DNA of 64,000 bases from Flavivirga aquimarina. GTDB taxonomy: Bacteria > Bacteroidota > Bacteroidia > Flavobacteriales > Flavobacteriaceae. The notes beneath the pieces were generated by a model. That model saw only the letters and a program-made list of their open reading frames with translations. It ran no database searches and was not told the DNA's origin. Positions within the stretch are counted from its first letter, which is position 1; every line of letters begins with the position of its first letter. The stretch is from the NCBI RefSeq assembly GCF_030540835.1, contig NZ_JAUOEK010000184.1, positions 62,001-126,000 on the forward strand, in the 5' to 3' direction. The translations under genes and the position numbers were made by a program. This document shows positions 25,030-34,471 of the stretch, piece after piece.

Positions 25030-27642
25030 TTAAGCTCGTTTTTTCTTAACCAACATTCTCTTAATTTCATTAAGTTTCATGAGCGCTTCAACAGGTGTAA
25101 GTACATCTATATCAGTATGTAATATTTCATCTTTAATATTTTCCAATAAAGGGTCGTCTAAATTAAAAAAACTTAGTTGCATTTCATCTTGTATTGATTT
25201 AACCTTATCTGTTAACTCCTCACTGGAATGTGATTGCTCTAATTTCTTTAAAATTTTATTAGCGCGATGCAATACTTGTTGCGGCATACCTGCCATTTTA
25301 GCTACATGAATACCGAAACTATGAGCACTACCACCTTCAACCAGCTTTCTTAAAAAAAGCACATTATCTTTTAGCTCTTTAACAGACACATTAAAGTTTT
25401 TAATACGGTCGAATGTTTCGGTCATTTCGTTTAACTCATGATAATGTGTTGCGAACAGTGTCTTAGGTTTTGCAGGATGCTCATGTAAATACTCACTAAT
25501 GGCCCAAGCTATTGAAATTCCATCGTAAGTACTCGTACCACGACCTATTTCATCAAGTAATACCAAACTTCTGTCTGATATATTATTTAAAATAGAAGCC
25601 GTTTCATTCATTTCTACCATAAAGGTCGACTCGCCCATCGAAATATTATCGCTAGCCCCTACTCTAGTAAAAATCTTATCGACCATACCAATACGCGCCT
25701 CTTTTGCTGGAACAAAACTTCCTATTTGAGCCAGTAATACAATCAATGCTGTTTGACGTAAAATAGCTGACTTACCAGACATATTAGGTCCCGTAATCAT
25801 AATAATCTGCTGAGTTTTCCTATCTAAAAACGCATCGTTGGCTATATATGATTCTCCAATAGGCAATTGCTTTTCTATAACTGGATGACGGCCACCTTTA
25901 ATTTCTAAATCGAAAGAATCATCAATTATAGGATACACATAGTTATTATCTTTTGCTAACTGAGCAAACCCACATAAACAATCTAGCTGCCCCACTAAAT
26001 ACGCATTTTGCTGCACCGGTTTTATATACTGGTTCATCCAACCTACTAATTCTGAAAACAACTGCTGCTCTATAGCTAAAATACGCTCTTCGGCTCCTAA
26101 AATTTTAGCTTCATATTCTTTAAGCTCTTCTGTAATATAGCGTTCTGCACTAACTAAAGTTTGTTTTCTAATCCAATCTTCCGGCACTTTATCTTTATGC
26201 GTATTACGCACTTCAATATAATATCCAAAGACATTATTTGACGCTATTTTAAGAGATGGAATCCCCGTACGTTCACTCTCTCGTGCCAGCATATTATCCA
26301 GATAATCTTTTCCAGATTTTGACAAACCTCTCAACTCGTCCAATTCTGAAGAAAAACCGGAAGCAATACTATTCCCTTTTAATACATTTACAGGTGCATC
26401 TTCATTTAATGTTTCTTTAATTTTTTCACAAAGCACATCACAACTTTGTAACGCATCTCCAATAGTTTTAAGCGATTCATTATCACAATTTGATGCTAAT
26501 GACTTTATAGGCACAATAGCTCCTAAGGAATTTTTAAGTTGAATAACCTCGCGTGGATTCACTTTTCCTGTCGCTATTTTAGAAATGAGTCGTTCTAAAT
26601 CACCAATATGTTTAATATGACTCTGGATTTTTTGAAGTTCGGTATCGCTCTTTGTTAAAAAACTCACTACTTCATGCCGTTGTTTTATCTTTTCAACATT
26701 TTTTAAAGGCAAAGCCAACCAACGTTTTAATAAACGTCCGCCCATGGGCGAAATGGTTTTGTCAATAACATTTAAAAGCGTCACTGCATTATTATTAGTA
26801 GAACTGTAAAGCTCTAAATTTCTAATGGTGAATTTATCCATCCATACATAATCATCTTCCGCAATTCTGGAAATAGACGTAATATGCTGTAGTTTATCAT
26901 GTTGTGTTTCCGATAAATAATGAAGAATAGAACCCGATGCAATAATACCTTCATACAAATCTTCTATACCAAAACCCTTTAAAGTTTTTGTATCGAAATG
27001 TTTTATTAAAGTCTCATAGGCATAATCGGTTTGATAGACCCAATCTTCCATATAAAAAGTATGGAAATCGTTTCCAAACGTATCATTAAACGTGGTGCGT
27101 TTTTGTTTAGAAACCAATACTTCACTAGGGCTGAAATTCTGCAATAACTTATCTATATACTCGGCATTGCCCTGAGAAGTAAGAAACTCACCCGTAGAAA
27201 TATCCAAGAAAGAAATCCCAATATATTTTTTATCGAAATATACCGAACATAAAAAATTATTAGATTTTGATACTAAAACCTCATCGTTTAATGCCACACC
27301 AGGAGTTACCAGTTCAGTAACACCACGCTTCACAATTTTTTTAGTAAGCTTAGGGTCTTCTAATTGGTCACAAATAGCCACACGCTCTCCCGCCTTGACC
27401 AACTTAGGCAAATAGGTATTTAACGAATGGTGTGGAAAACCTGCTAACTCGGTTTCGCTCTCACTGCCAGCACCTCGTTTAGTTAAAATAATACCTAAAA
27501 TACCTGCCGTTTTAACAGCATCTTCTCCAAACGTTTCGTAAAAATCGCCCACACGAAACAATAATAAAGCATCGGGATACTTTGCCTTAATAGCATTGTA
27601 TTGTTTCATTAACGGCGTTTCCTTTTTTGATTTTTTAGTCAA
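25030..27642 (-). CDS. mutS: DNA mismatch repair protein MutS
   Basis: Recognises mismatches and starts methyl-independent repair with MutL. The mismatch-contacting Phe-Glu motif is in [13 protein letters not shown] near residue 37. The Walker A loop is [13 protein letters not shown], Walker B is [16 protein letters not shown], and the signature [11 protein letters not shown] follows. The C-terminus has the helix-turn-helix dimerisation region and a basic [10 protein letters not shown] tail. At 870 residues it is a full-length MutS1, not MutS2 (no Smr domain). Confidence 0.97.
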   Translation of the reverse strand: MTKKSKKETPLMKQYNAIKAKYPDALLLFRVGDFYETFGEDAVKTAGILGIILTKRGAGSESETELAGFPHHSLNTYLPKLVKAGERVAICDQLEDPKLTKKIVKRGVTELVTPGVALNDEVLVSKSNNFLCSVYFDKKYIGISFLDISTGEFLTSQGNAEYIDKLLQNFSPSEVLVSKQKRTTFNDTFGNDFHTFYMEDWVYQTDYAYETLIKHFDTKTLKGFGIEDLYEGIIASGSILHYLSETQHDKLQHITSISRIAEDDYVWMDKFTIRNLELYSSTNNNAVTLLNVIDKTISPMGGRLLKRWLALPLKNVEKIKQRHEVVSFLTKSDTELQKIQSHIKHIGDLERLISKIATGKVNPREVIQLKNSLGAIVPIKSLASNCDNESLKTIGDALQSCDVLCEKIKETLNEDAPVNVLKGNSIASGFSSELDELRGLSKSGKDYLDNMLARESERTGIPSLKIASNNVFGYYIEVRNTHKDKVPEDWIRKQTLVSAERYITEELKEYEAKILGAEERILAIEQQLFSELVGWMNQYIKPVQQNAYLVGQLDCLCGFAQLAKDNNYVYPIIDDSFDLEIKGGRHPVIEKQLPIGESYIANDAFLDRKTQQIIMITGPNMSGKSAILRQTALIVLLAQIGSFVPAKEARIGMVDKIFTRVGASDNISMGESTFMVEMNETASILNNISDRSLVLLDEIGRGTSTYDGISIAWAISEYLHEHPAKPKTLFATHYHELNEMTETFDRIKNFNVSVKELKDNVLFLRKLVEGGSAHSFGIHVAKMAGMPQQVLHRANKILKKLEQSHSSEELTDKVKSIQDEMQLSFFNLDDPLLENIKDEILHTDIDVLTPVEALMKLNEIKRMLVKKKRA

Positions 27643-27692
27643 TGGTAAAGTAGTTTTTAAATCTTATTTTTGCGAATATTATTCTACAAGCT

Positions 27693-27706
27693 CCGATTTA
27701 AATCGG
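27693..27706. repeat. Palindrome CCGATTTAAATCGG
   Basis: Perfect 14-bp palindrome followed by GG, about 50 bp upstream of mutS. Its outer halves (CCGAT/ATCGG) match those of the CCCGATAGYTATCGGG family found elsewhere in the window. Confidence 0.5.
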
Positions 27707-27825
27707 GATGCATCGAAAACAAGTAAAATAAGGAATGCTAATGTAGTACTATTTTGATTTTATTTAAAATGAAGGCTACAGAAGTTATTTACAATTGTTG
27801 GTAGATTTTAACAATATGAATAATT

Positions 27826-27957
27826 CATTGCGAGGATAAAGGACGTGGCAATCTAATTAACATAGATAATCACCTCTCATGCTTATTTCATAATGATATT
27901 TACAGTTGATAAGATTCCCTCCCGATAGTTATCGGGATTCAAGGGAATGACAAATTA
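27826..27957. repeat. Composite intergenic repeat with nested palindrome
   Basis: This fills most of the 325-bp gap between mutS and the SpoU gene. One end reads CATTGCGAGG...GGCAATCT and the other GGGAATGAC, an inverted-end design also seen at 32679-32790. Within it CCCGATAGTTATCGGG (27921-27936) is nested inside ATTCCCT/AGGGAAT arms. No coding potential is seen. Confidence 0.55.
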
Positions 27958-27967
27958 AAAATTAGTG

Positions 27968-28507
27968 ATGAGAAAACTAAAAAATAGCGAATTAGACCGA
28001 TTAAGTATTGATGCTTTTAAACAGGCAAAAAAAACACCAATAATTATTATACTTGATAACATAAGGAGTTTAAATAATATTGGTTCGGTATTTAGAACCA
28101 GTGATGCTTTTTTAATTGAAAAAATTTACCTCTGTGGCATCACAGCAACACCGCCACATAAAGACATTCATAAAACAGCTTTGGGAAGTACCGATACGGT
28201 AGACTGGGAATATATTGAAAACACTATGGATTTAGTTGAAAAACTAAAAACTGAAAACATAAAGATCTGCTCTATTGAACAAGCTGAAAATGCCACAATG
28301 CTTAACAATTTTAAAATTGAACCCAACACCAAATATGCTTTGGTTTTTGGAAACGAAGTAAAAGGCGTCTCTCAAGAAGTTGTTAGTACTAGCGATACAG
28401 TTATTGAAATACCGCAATTTGGCACCAAACATTCTTTAAATATTTCGGTAAGTTGTGGGGTTGTGGTTTGGGATTTATATACTAAGCTATTAGTAAATCT
28501 AGGATAA
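27968..28507 (+). CDS. SpoU/TrmH family RNA 2'-O-ribose methyltransferase
   Basis: SPOUT-fold methyltransferase of 179 residues that methylates a tRNA or rRNA ribose with SAM. Family motifs are present: ILDNIRSLNNIGSVFRTSDAF (motif 1, conserved Asn and Arg), YALVFGNEVKGVSQE (motif 2) and IEIPQFGTKHSLNISVSCGVVVWDL (motif 3, SAM knot). It lacks the N-terminal substrate domain of RlmB. I choose ATG 27968 over the GTG one codon earlier. It abuts the next gene with no gap. The exact RNA target is unknown. Confidence 0.88.
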   Translation: MRKLKNSELDRLSIDAFKQAKKTPIIIILDNIRSLNNIGSVFRTSDAFLIEKIYLCGITATPPHKDIHKTALGSTDTVDWEYIENTMDLVEKLKTENIKICSIEQAENATMLNNFKIEPNTKYALVFGNEVKGVSQEVVSTSDTVIEIPQFGTKHSLNISVSCGVVVWDLYTKLLVNLG

Positions 28508-29167
28508 GTGTCAAAAAAAATAAAAAAGCCTTGGCCAACTAAGGATGTTATGAATCAGATTTATGACATGAAACTTTGGGGCGGCTCTACATTCGATTTT
28601 TATTCCGGAACCGGTTCTCACGATCCAAAAATTATAAACCCATATCTAAATGCTTTAATTACTTTTTTAGATGCTTTTACGACACCTCCAGTTGTTTGTG
28701 ATTTGGGTTGTGGCGACTTTAATATTGGCAAACATGTAACCAAATACACTAAAAAATATGTTGCTATAGATATTGTTGAAAAACTTATTGATAGAAACAA
28801 AAATTTATATAAAGAGGAGCACTTAGGATTTCATTGTTTAGATATTACTAAAGATGAGCTTCCTTCTGGAGATTGTATTATCTTAAGGCAGGTGTTACAA
28901 CATTTATCTAACGCTGAAATACAAGAAATTATAAAAAAAATAGACGCTTATAAATACATCATTTTAACCGAGCATATACCTTTGGGCAACTTTATTCCAA
29001 ACAAAGACATTATTTCCGGACAAGGGATTAGAATAAAACAAAACAGCGGTGTTAATATATTAGAAGCACCTTTCAATTTTAAAATCAAATACAAAAAAAC
29101 CTTAGATGAGCATATTCTCGAACATAATAATGGGCGTATCGTGACGACATTATATCAAGTGTTTTAA
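28508..29167 (+). CDS. Class I SAM-dependent methyltransferase
   Basis: 219-residue Rossmann methyltransferase. The SAM-binding motif VCDLGCGDFNIGKHV is followed by the acidic loop VAIDIVEKLIDRN, then DCIILRQVLQHLSNAE as motif IV-like and ILTEHIP. It starts with GTG directly after the SpoU stop, so translation is probably coupled. The substrate is unknown. No signal peptide is seen. Confidence 0.8.
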   Translation: MSKKIKKPWPTKDVMNQIYDMKLWGGSTFDFYSGTGSHDPKIINPYLNALITFLDAFTTPPVVCDLGCGDFNIGKHVTKYTKKYVAIDIVEKLIDRNKNLYKEEHLGFHCLDITKDELPSGDCIILRQVLQHLSNAEIQEIIKKIDAYKYIILTEHIPLGNFIPNKDIISGQGIRIKQNSGVNILEAPFNFKIKYKKTLDEHILEHNNGRIVTTLYQVF

Positions 29168-29262
29168 ATCGTTAAGTGGATATAGTCTAATTCTGTATAA
29201 GTTGAAAACACCATTATTTCCTAATTATTCTAATGTAACTTGATAAACATTTAATACCCTAT

Positions 29263-29341
29263 ATGTCACCTCGAGCGCAGTCGAGAGGTTATTGAAATTC
29301 GGTATTTTTGATTAGGTCTCGACTGCGCTCGACCTGACATT
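29263..29341. repeat. Inverted pair of CTCGAGCGCAGTCGAG-type repeats between convergent genes
   Basis: TGTCACCTCGAGCGCAGTCG at the left and its near reverse complement (CGACTGCGCTCGACCTGACA) at the right face each other across about 30 bp. They lie between the methyltransferase and leuS stops and can act as a bidirectional terminator. Each copy is itself partly palindromic. Confidence 0.7.
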
Positions 29342-29354
29342 ATACCAAACAATA

Positions 29355-32300
29355 TCACCCTACAATATTGACTATTTTTCCGGGAACGACAATTACTTTT
29401 TTAGGTTCTCTGCCCTGTAATTGTTCTTTGGTTTTTTCGTGTGCCATAACAGCCTCCTGAATATCATCCTTACTCATATCTAACGGTAATTCCATTGTAA
29501 AACGCATTTTTCCATTAAATGAAATAGGATAATTTTTGCTGCTTTCTACTAAATGACTTGCATCAAATTTTGGAAACGGTGCCGTTGAAATTGACTCATT
29601 ATGTCCTAATTGATGCCATAATTCCTCAGCAATATGTGGCGCATAAGGTGATATTAAAACTAATAATGGTTCTAGAATATCTTTAGATGTACATTTTTGA
29701 GCTGTTAACTCATTAACTGCTATCATAAAAGTAGACACCGACGTATTAAACGAAAAATTCTCGATATCTTCTTCTACTTTCTTTATAGTTTTATGGAGGG
29801 TTTTAAGAGCCTCCCCTAACCCCTCCAAAGGAGGGGAACTCGTTACGTGAAAAGTTCCATTTTCACCTTGATGATATAGTTTCCATAGTTTTTTAAGAAA
29901 GGAATGCACACCTGTAATGCCTGCTGTATTCCATGGTTTGTATTGCTCTAAAGGCCCAAGAAACATTTCGTATAAGCGTAGGCTGTCTGCGCCATAATCT
30001 TTAACTATATCGTCTGGATTTACGACGTTGTATTTGGACTTTGACATTTTTTCAACATCTCGACCTACTTTATAAACGCCATTTTCTTCACAAATAAATT
30101 CTGCATCTTTAAATTCTGACCTCCAGTTTTTAAATGCTTCTATATCTAGTTCATCAGAACTATTTACAAAAGATACATCTGCATGAATTGCTTGTACTTT
30201 CGTTTCACCAATTAAACCTTTTGAAAGAAACTTATTCTCACCCTCAACACGATACACAAATGCACTAGTCCCCAAAATCATACCCTGATTAATCAGTTTT
30301 TTGGCATATTCATCAACAGGCACAACACCTTTGTCAAACAAGAATTTTTGCCAAAAACGGGAGTATAATAAATGTCCGGTGGCATGCTCGCTTCCGCCTA
30401 TGTATAAATCGACATCTTGCCAATAATCCAATGCTTCTTTAGATGCTATGTCGTTATCATTTTCAGGATCCATATACCTATTAAAATAATAGGAGCTTCC
30501 TGCCCATCCCGGCATGGTATTTAATTCTAATGGAAATACTGTTTTGTTATCGACCAACTGATTACTGACCACTGCAGACTGTTTCGTATCCCAAGCCCAA
30601 ACGGTGGCATTTCCTAATGGCGGTTCGCCTGTTTCGGTTGGTAAATATTTTTCAACTTCTGGTAACTTGATTGGTAAATGCTCTTTTGCAATCATTTGTG
30701 GCATCCCATTTACATAGTACACAGGGAATGGTTCGCCCCAATACCGTTGCCTGCTAAATACAGCATCTCGTAAACGGTAATTGGTTTTCCCTTCGCCCTG
30801 ACCGATTTGCTCCAATTCATGAATAACACGTTTGGTCGCTTTTTTATAGTTCATCCCATTAATAAAATCACTATTGGCGATAACTGTTTTGTCTTTATCT
30901 GCAAAGGCTTCTTTTGAAATATCTATACCTTCAAAAATATTCGGAATTGGGATATTAAAATGCTTTGCAAAATCGTAATCACGTTGGTCACCACATGGCA
31001 CAGCCATTACAGCACCTGTTCCATAACCGGCTAATACGTAATCGCCAATCCAAATAGGAATAGGCTCTTTTGTAAATGGGTGTTCTGCATAAGCTCCTGT
31101 AAATACTCCTGAAATAGTTTTTACATCCGCCATTCTATCACGTTCACTACGTTTTGCTGTAGCTTCTATGTAAGCTTCAACAGCACCCTTTTGTTCTGGT
31201 GTTGTTATTTGTGACACCAATTCGTGTTCTGGTGCAAGTGTCATAAAACTAACTCCGAAAATAGTGTCGGGTCTTGTTGTGAAGACTTCAATCCCCCTAA
31301 CCCCCGAAGGGGGAACTTGCTCACTCTGTTGTGATTTACTCTGAACTGATTTTCTTTGTGCTAGTTCTTTTTTTATGTTTTCTAAAACACTTTCAATATT
31401 CCCTAAAACTTCTTCATTTGTAAAACGGATAACTTTATAGTAGTCATTTTCAAGAATTTCTGTGCGTTTTGCATCTTCTTCTATTTGAGATTCATGGATT
31501 TTCCCGTCAACTTCAATGATTAATCGCTTTTTTAAACATACAAAATCAACAATATAGTCCCCTATTAAGTGTTGTTGTCTAAATTTTGCTTCTAAATTTT
31601 TATTTCTAAGCTGTTCCCACAATGCGGCTTCAGCTTGAGTTGGATTAGCACGCATCTCTTTGGCTCGTTCTAATAATAAATGCGAATTATTTCCACCTGT
31701 CATATAACCAGCACGTGTATCCGAACCAGCTTTCTCTTCCCCTCCGGGGAAGGATAGGATGGGGAACGAGACGGATGCTCCAACCGATTTTCCAACCCAA
31801 TTACGCTGACTTTCTTTAAGAGAGTCTGTCCAATCAATGGTATCTAATCCTTGAAGTAAACGTTCTGCATAAGCAGTAATACGCATACTCCACTGGGTCA
31901 TTTTTTTACGAATTACAGGATGTCCACCACGTTCTGAAACACCATTCACTATTTCATCATTTGCCAAAACAGTTCCCAAAGCAGGACACCAGTTTACTTC
32001 GGTTTCTGCTAAATACGTAAGTCTGTACTGTAATAATATTTGTTGCTGTTTTTCAGAAGAAAACGCTTTCCATGCATCTGCAGAAAACACTTCAATAGTA
32101 TCATCGCAAACCGCATTTACATTTGCATTTCCTTCCGTTTCGAAAATAGCAACCAAGTCCGATATATCTTCTGCTTTATTAGTTTCATTATTATACCAGG
32201 ATTCGAATAATTGAATAAAAATCCATTGCGTCCACTTATAATAACTTGGATCTGATGTTCTAACTTCTCGAGACCAATCGAACGAAAAACCTATTTGATC

Positions 32301-32657
32301 CAACTGTCGGCGATATGTTTTTATATTTTCTGCAGTTGTTATTGCCGGATGTTGACCTGTTTGAATAGCATATTGTTCTGCTGGCAAACCAAAGCTATCA
32401 TAGCCTTGTGGATGTAATACATTAAAGCCTTTATGGCGCTTGTAACGTGCATAAATATCAGACGCTATATACCCTAACGGATGTCCAACATGCAAACCTG
32501 CTCCACTTGGATAAGGGAACATATCCAAAACATAATATTTTGGTTTTATGCTCTTTCCTTCTATGCCACTCTGGGCAGGGTTTTCGGCTTTAAACGTTTG
32601 GTTCTCTGCCCAAAATTTTTGCCATTTGGCTTCTATCTCGTTGAAATTGTATTTCAT
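29355..32657 (-). CDS. leuS: Leucyl-tRNA synthetase with an in-frame DUF559 nuclease-like insertion
   Basis: Charges tRNA-Leu. Class I signatures are intact: HVGH at 56-59 (in MFPYPSGAGLHVGH) and KMSKS at 870-874. The editing-domain motif VFTTRPDTIFGVSF is present. At 1100 residues it is about 160 longer than usual. Residues about 298-455 form an insertion between NWVGKSVGASVSF and IEVFTTRPDT, at the base of the CP1 editing domain. The insert carries a DUF559 domain (LW-QLRNKNLEAKFRQQHLIG-YIVDFVC--RLIIEVDG) and is encoded by a repeat-bounded 476-bp element. A second short insertion, TSSPPLEGLGEALKTL at about 938-952, comes from a solo repeat. Both keep the frame, so the enzyme is presumably functional. 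Confidence 0.95.
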   Translation of the reverse strand: MKYNFNEIEAKWQKFWAENQTFKAENPAQSGIEGKSIKPKYYVLDMFPYPSGAGLHVGHPLGYIASDIYARYKRHKGFNVLHPQGYDSFGLPAEQYAIQTGQHPAITTAENIKTYRRQLDQIGFSFDWSREVRTSDPSYYKWTQWIFIQLFESWYNNETNKAEDISDLVAIFETEGNANVNAVCDDTIEVFSADAWKAFSSEKQQQILLQYRLTYLAETEVNWCPALGTVLANDEIVNGVSERGGHPVIRKKMTQWSMRITAYAERLLQGLDTIDWTDSLKESQRNWVGKSVGASVSFPILSFPGGEEKAGSDTRAGYMTGGNNSHLLLERAKEMRANPTQAEAALWEQLRNKNLEAKFRQQHLIGDYIVDFVCLKKRLIIEVDGKIHESQIEEDAKRTEILENDYYKVIRFTNEEVLGNIESVLENIKKELAQRKSVQSKSQQSEQVPPSGVRGIEVFTTRPDTIFGVSFMTLAPEHELVSQITTPEQKGAVEAYIEATAKRSERDRMADVKTISGVFTGAYAEHPFTKEPIPIWIGDYVLAGYGTGAVMAVPCGDQRDYDFAKHFNIPIPNIFEGIDISKEAFADKDKTVIANSDFINGMNYKKATKRVIHELEQIGQGEGKTNYRLRDAVFSRQRYWGEPFPVYYVNGMPQMIAKEHLPIKLPEVEKYLPTETGEPPLGNATVWAWDTKQSAVVSNQLVDNKTVFPLELNTMPGWAGSSYYFNRYMDPENDNDIASKEALDYWQDVDLYIGGSEHATGHLLYSRFWQKFLFDKGVVPVDEYAKKLINQGMILGTSAFVYRVEGENKFLSKGLIGETKVQAIHADVSFVNSSDELDIEAFKNWRSEFKDAEFICEENGVYKVGRDVEKMSKSKYNVVNPDDIVKDYGADSLRLYEMFLGPLEQYKPWNTAGITGVHSFLKKLWKLYHQGENGTFHVTSSPPLEGLGEALKTLHKTIKKVEEDIENFSFNTSVSTFMIAVNELTAQKCTSKDILEPLLVLISPYAPHIAEELWHQLGHNESISTAPFPKFDASHLVESSKNYPISFNGKMRFTMELPLDMSKDDIQEAVMAHEKTKEQLQGREPKKVIVVPGKIVNIVG
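29808..29843 (-). repeat. Solo copy of the C/G hairpin repeat inside leuS
   Basis: Plus strand CCTCCCCTAA head, then the hairpin CCCCTCC-AAA-GGAGGGG and tail AACTCG. In the leuS frame it reads SSPPLEGLGEA, a surface-loop insertion before the conserved LHKTIKKV helix. It has the same head-hairpin-tail order as the repeats bounding the DUF559 element. Confidence 0.75.
31291..31766 (-). mobile_element. DUF559-carrying element bounded by inverted hairpin repeats
   Basis: The left end (plus strand) has head ATCCCCCTAA, hairpin CCCCC-GAA-GGGGG and tail AACTT. The right end (read on minus) has head TTCCCCATCCTATCC, hairpin TTCCCC-GGA-GGGGAA and tail GAG. The heads face outward and the tails inward. 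Between them an open frame continuous with leuS encodes a DUF559 domain with D371, E382-x-D384 and H388 (leuS numbering) as candidate PD-(D/E)XK/Vsr-fold residues. An internal Met (M319) could start a free-standing nuclease. No target duplication is obvious. Confidence 0.65.
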
Positions 32658-32678
32658 TATAGTCCTAAATATATTCTT

Positions 32679-32790
32679 GTCATTGCGATGGAATCCTATT
32701 AATTATTGGGATCGGGGCGACTGTGCAATCTTTTAAATCGAATCTTAAAATAAAACAGATTCCCACGCTTCGCTCTTAATGACGATTTTA
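32679..32790. repeat. Composite intergenic repeat upstream of leuS
   Basis: Begins GTCATTGCGATGGAATC, contains GCAATCT, and ends GATTCCCACGCTTCGCTC then TTAATGACG. It is the same inverted-end design as at 27826. It lies in the leuS leader, inside a 364-bp gap to ftsX. Confidence 0.5.
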
Positions 32791-32796
32791 AAACCG

Positions 32797-32804
32797 CAAA
32801 TTTA
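32797..32804 (-). promoter_or_regulatory. Putative -7 promoter element for leuS
   Basis: TAAATTTG on minus matches TAnnTTTG. Its position would put the repeat at 32679-32790 inside the leuS 5' untranslated region. Confidence 0.4.
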
Positions 32805-32898
32805 AACTTATTATAACAATGTTAAAAGTTTAAACGTTGTAATTATAAATACTAGAAGCTTACTTTTTTTAGATCTACTTTAGATTTCTACTTAATAA

Positions 32899-32938
32899 GA
32901 TTTCCTCCCGATAGTTATCGGATTCACGGAAAAGACAT
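32899..32938. repeat. Nested palindrome CCCGATAGTTATCGG upstream of ftsX
   Basis: CCCGATAGTTATCGG (32907-32921) is enclosed by TTTCC and GGAAA arms, the same nested layout as at 27914-27955. Confidence 0.6.
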
Positions 32939-33021
32939 TTATTTGAAATCAAAAGACTTAAATCTTTTGAAGATTCTTTGCGTATACTTTATTATTTTTA
33001 CGCTATCAATCCTGACACTTT

Positions 33022-33897
33022 ATGAGTTTATCATTTGAAAAACACCAAAAACGCAGACTTATCTCTTCTTATTTTTCAGTCGTATTAAGTATTGCTTTGG
33101 TATTGTTTTTATTGGGTTTATTAGGGATGCTCATTCTAAATGCTAAAAAAGTATCCGATCATTTTAAGGAGCAAGTAGTTGTAACCATCTACCTTAAAGA
33201 TTCTGCCAAAGAAGTTGAAACAAAACAACTAGAAAAAAGTTTGGCTATGGCAAATTATGTAAAATCTATAGAGTATGTCTCTAAAGAACAAGCTGCCGAA
33301 TTTATGAAAGCTGAAAATGGTGAGGATTTCATGGATTTTGTTGGTTATAATCCATTACAAAATTCCATCGATGTACATTTAAAAGCTGATTTTGTAACTT
33401 CTCAACATTTAGATAAAATTTCAGCAGATGCGGTAAATAAAAATTTCGTCGATGAAGTTAGCTACGATAATGACTTAGTTAATTTGATGAACGACAATGT
33501 AAAGAAGATTAGTTTCTGGGTGCTTATTATAAGTGCTATTTTTACGTTAATTGCCGTTTTACTTATTAATAGTTCCATAAGGTTAGCCGTCTTTTCCAAG
33601 CGTTTTACCATAAAAACTATGCAAATGGTTGGTGCCACTAAGCAGTTTATTAGACTTCCTTTTATATGGAAAAGTGTTCGTTTGGGCATGATTGGAGCAG
33701 TTTTAGCACTTATAGGTATGGCCATTGTTTTGTATTATCTTAATAAAACATTTTCAGAATTAGAGTTACTAAGCAATCCCGTTTTAATGGCTTTCCTTTT
33801 TATTTTTGTTTTTGCTTTGGGTATTGTCATTACATGGATAAGCACGCATTTTGCGACGCAGCGCTTCTTAAATTTAAAGACTGATCAACTGTACTAA
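33022..33897 (+). CDS. ftsX: Cell division protein FtsX
   Basis: Inner-membrane permease-like partner of FtsE that controls septal peptidoglycan hydrolases. 291 residues with four membrane segments: one near 20-42, an extracytoplasmic domain (about 45-165), then segments near 165-190, 220-245 and 258-280. The FtsX/MacB-type motif KRFTIKTMQMVGATKQFIRLPFIWKS lies in the cytoplasmic loop. DUF3098 follows, then (after an inserted efflux operon) uppP and truB, a familiar Flavobacteriia gene order. ftsE is not in the window. Confidence 0.93.
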   Translation: MSLSFEKHQKRRLISSYFSVVLSIALVLFLLGLLGMLILNAKKVSDHFKEQVVVTIYLKDSAKEVETKQLEKSLAMANYVKSIEYVSKEQAAEFMKAENGEDFMDFVGYNPLQNSIDVHLKADFVTSQHLDKISADAVNKNFVDEVSYDNDLVNLMNDNVKKISFWVLIISAIFTLIAVLLINSSIRLAVFSKRFTIKTMQMVGATKQFIRLPFIWKSVRLGMIGAVLALIGMAIVLYYLNKTFSELELLSNPVLMAFLFIFVFALGIVITWISTHFATQRFLNLKTDQLY

Positions 33898-34027
33898 TAA
33901 GAGCAACGAAAACCATAAATTATATTAGCCTCGAATTAAAACGTTGAACTCATTAATTAATTTTAGAAAGTCTTAACGCTCAGGTTTTAAATAAATCCGT
34001 TAATTTGCATATCAATTACACAATACC

Positions 34028-34285
34028 ATGGGAGAAAAAAAACGAAAAGAAGCCGCTAAAAGTATATTTGTTTTTGGGAAGAAAAACTATAAATTCATGT
34101 TTATTGGTTTAGCCTGTATCGCCTTAGGTTTTATTTTAATGTCTGGAGGTGGTAGTGATGATCCCAATGTTTTTAATCCTGAAATTTTTCATTGGAGACG
34201 TATAAGATTAGCCCCTGCTATTATTCTAATTGGTTTTGGCATTGAAATTTATGCTATTTTATTAAATCCTGATAAAAGTAATTAA
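34028..34285 (+). CDS. DUF3098 family membrane protein
   Basis: 85-residue protein with two hydrophobic helices (FMFIGLACIALGFILMSGG and LAPAIILIGFGIEIYAILL) joined by a polar loop (SDDPNVFNPEIFHWRRIR), matching DUF3098. The function is unknown. It is usually located beside ftsX and uppP, which hints at a link to envelope growth, but that is only genomic association. Confidence 0.88.
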   Translation: MGEKKRKEAAKSIFVFGKKNYKFMFIGLACIALGFILMSGGGSDDPNVFNPEIFHWRRIRLAPAIILIGFGIEIYAILLNPDKSN

Positions 34286-34471
34286 CGAGGAAAGTAAACG
34301 AAGTACTCTAGTACAGGCATATTTATTGGCTAATTAACAGAAAATCAGCACAAAATTTACGCCTGTTATTTTGATCTGTTTCCTCTTAACTTCATTAAGA
34401 TTTTTAACTTGTTTCTTTTAGAAGTGATATGCGTCTTGTATAACACCTCCACCGAAGTATTCTTTAGCCTA

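Noticed and set aside
31291-31766. Intein or group I/II intron in leuS
   Set aside because: There are no intein splice residues (no Cys/Ser block A, no terminal His-Asn followed by Cys/Ser/Thr) and no intron core. The frame is simply continuous, with hairpin repeats at both ends.
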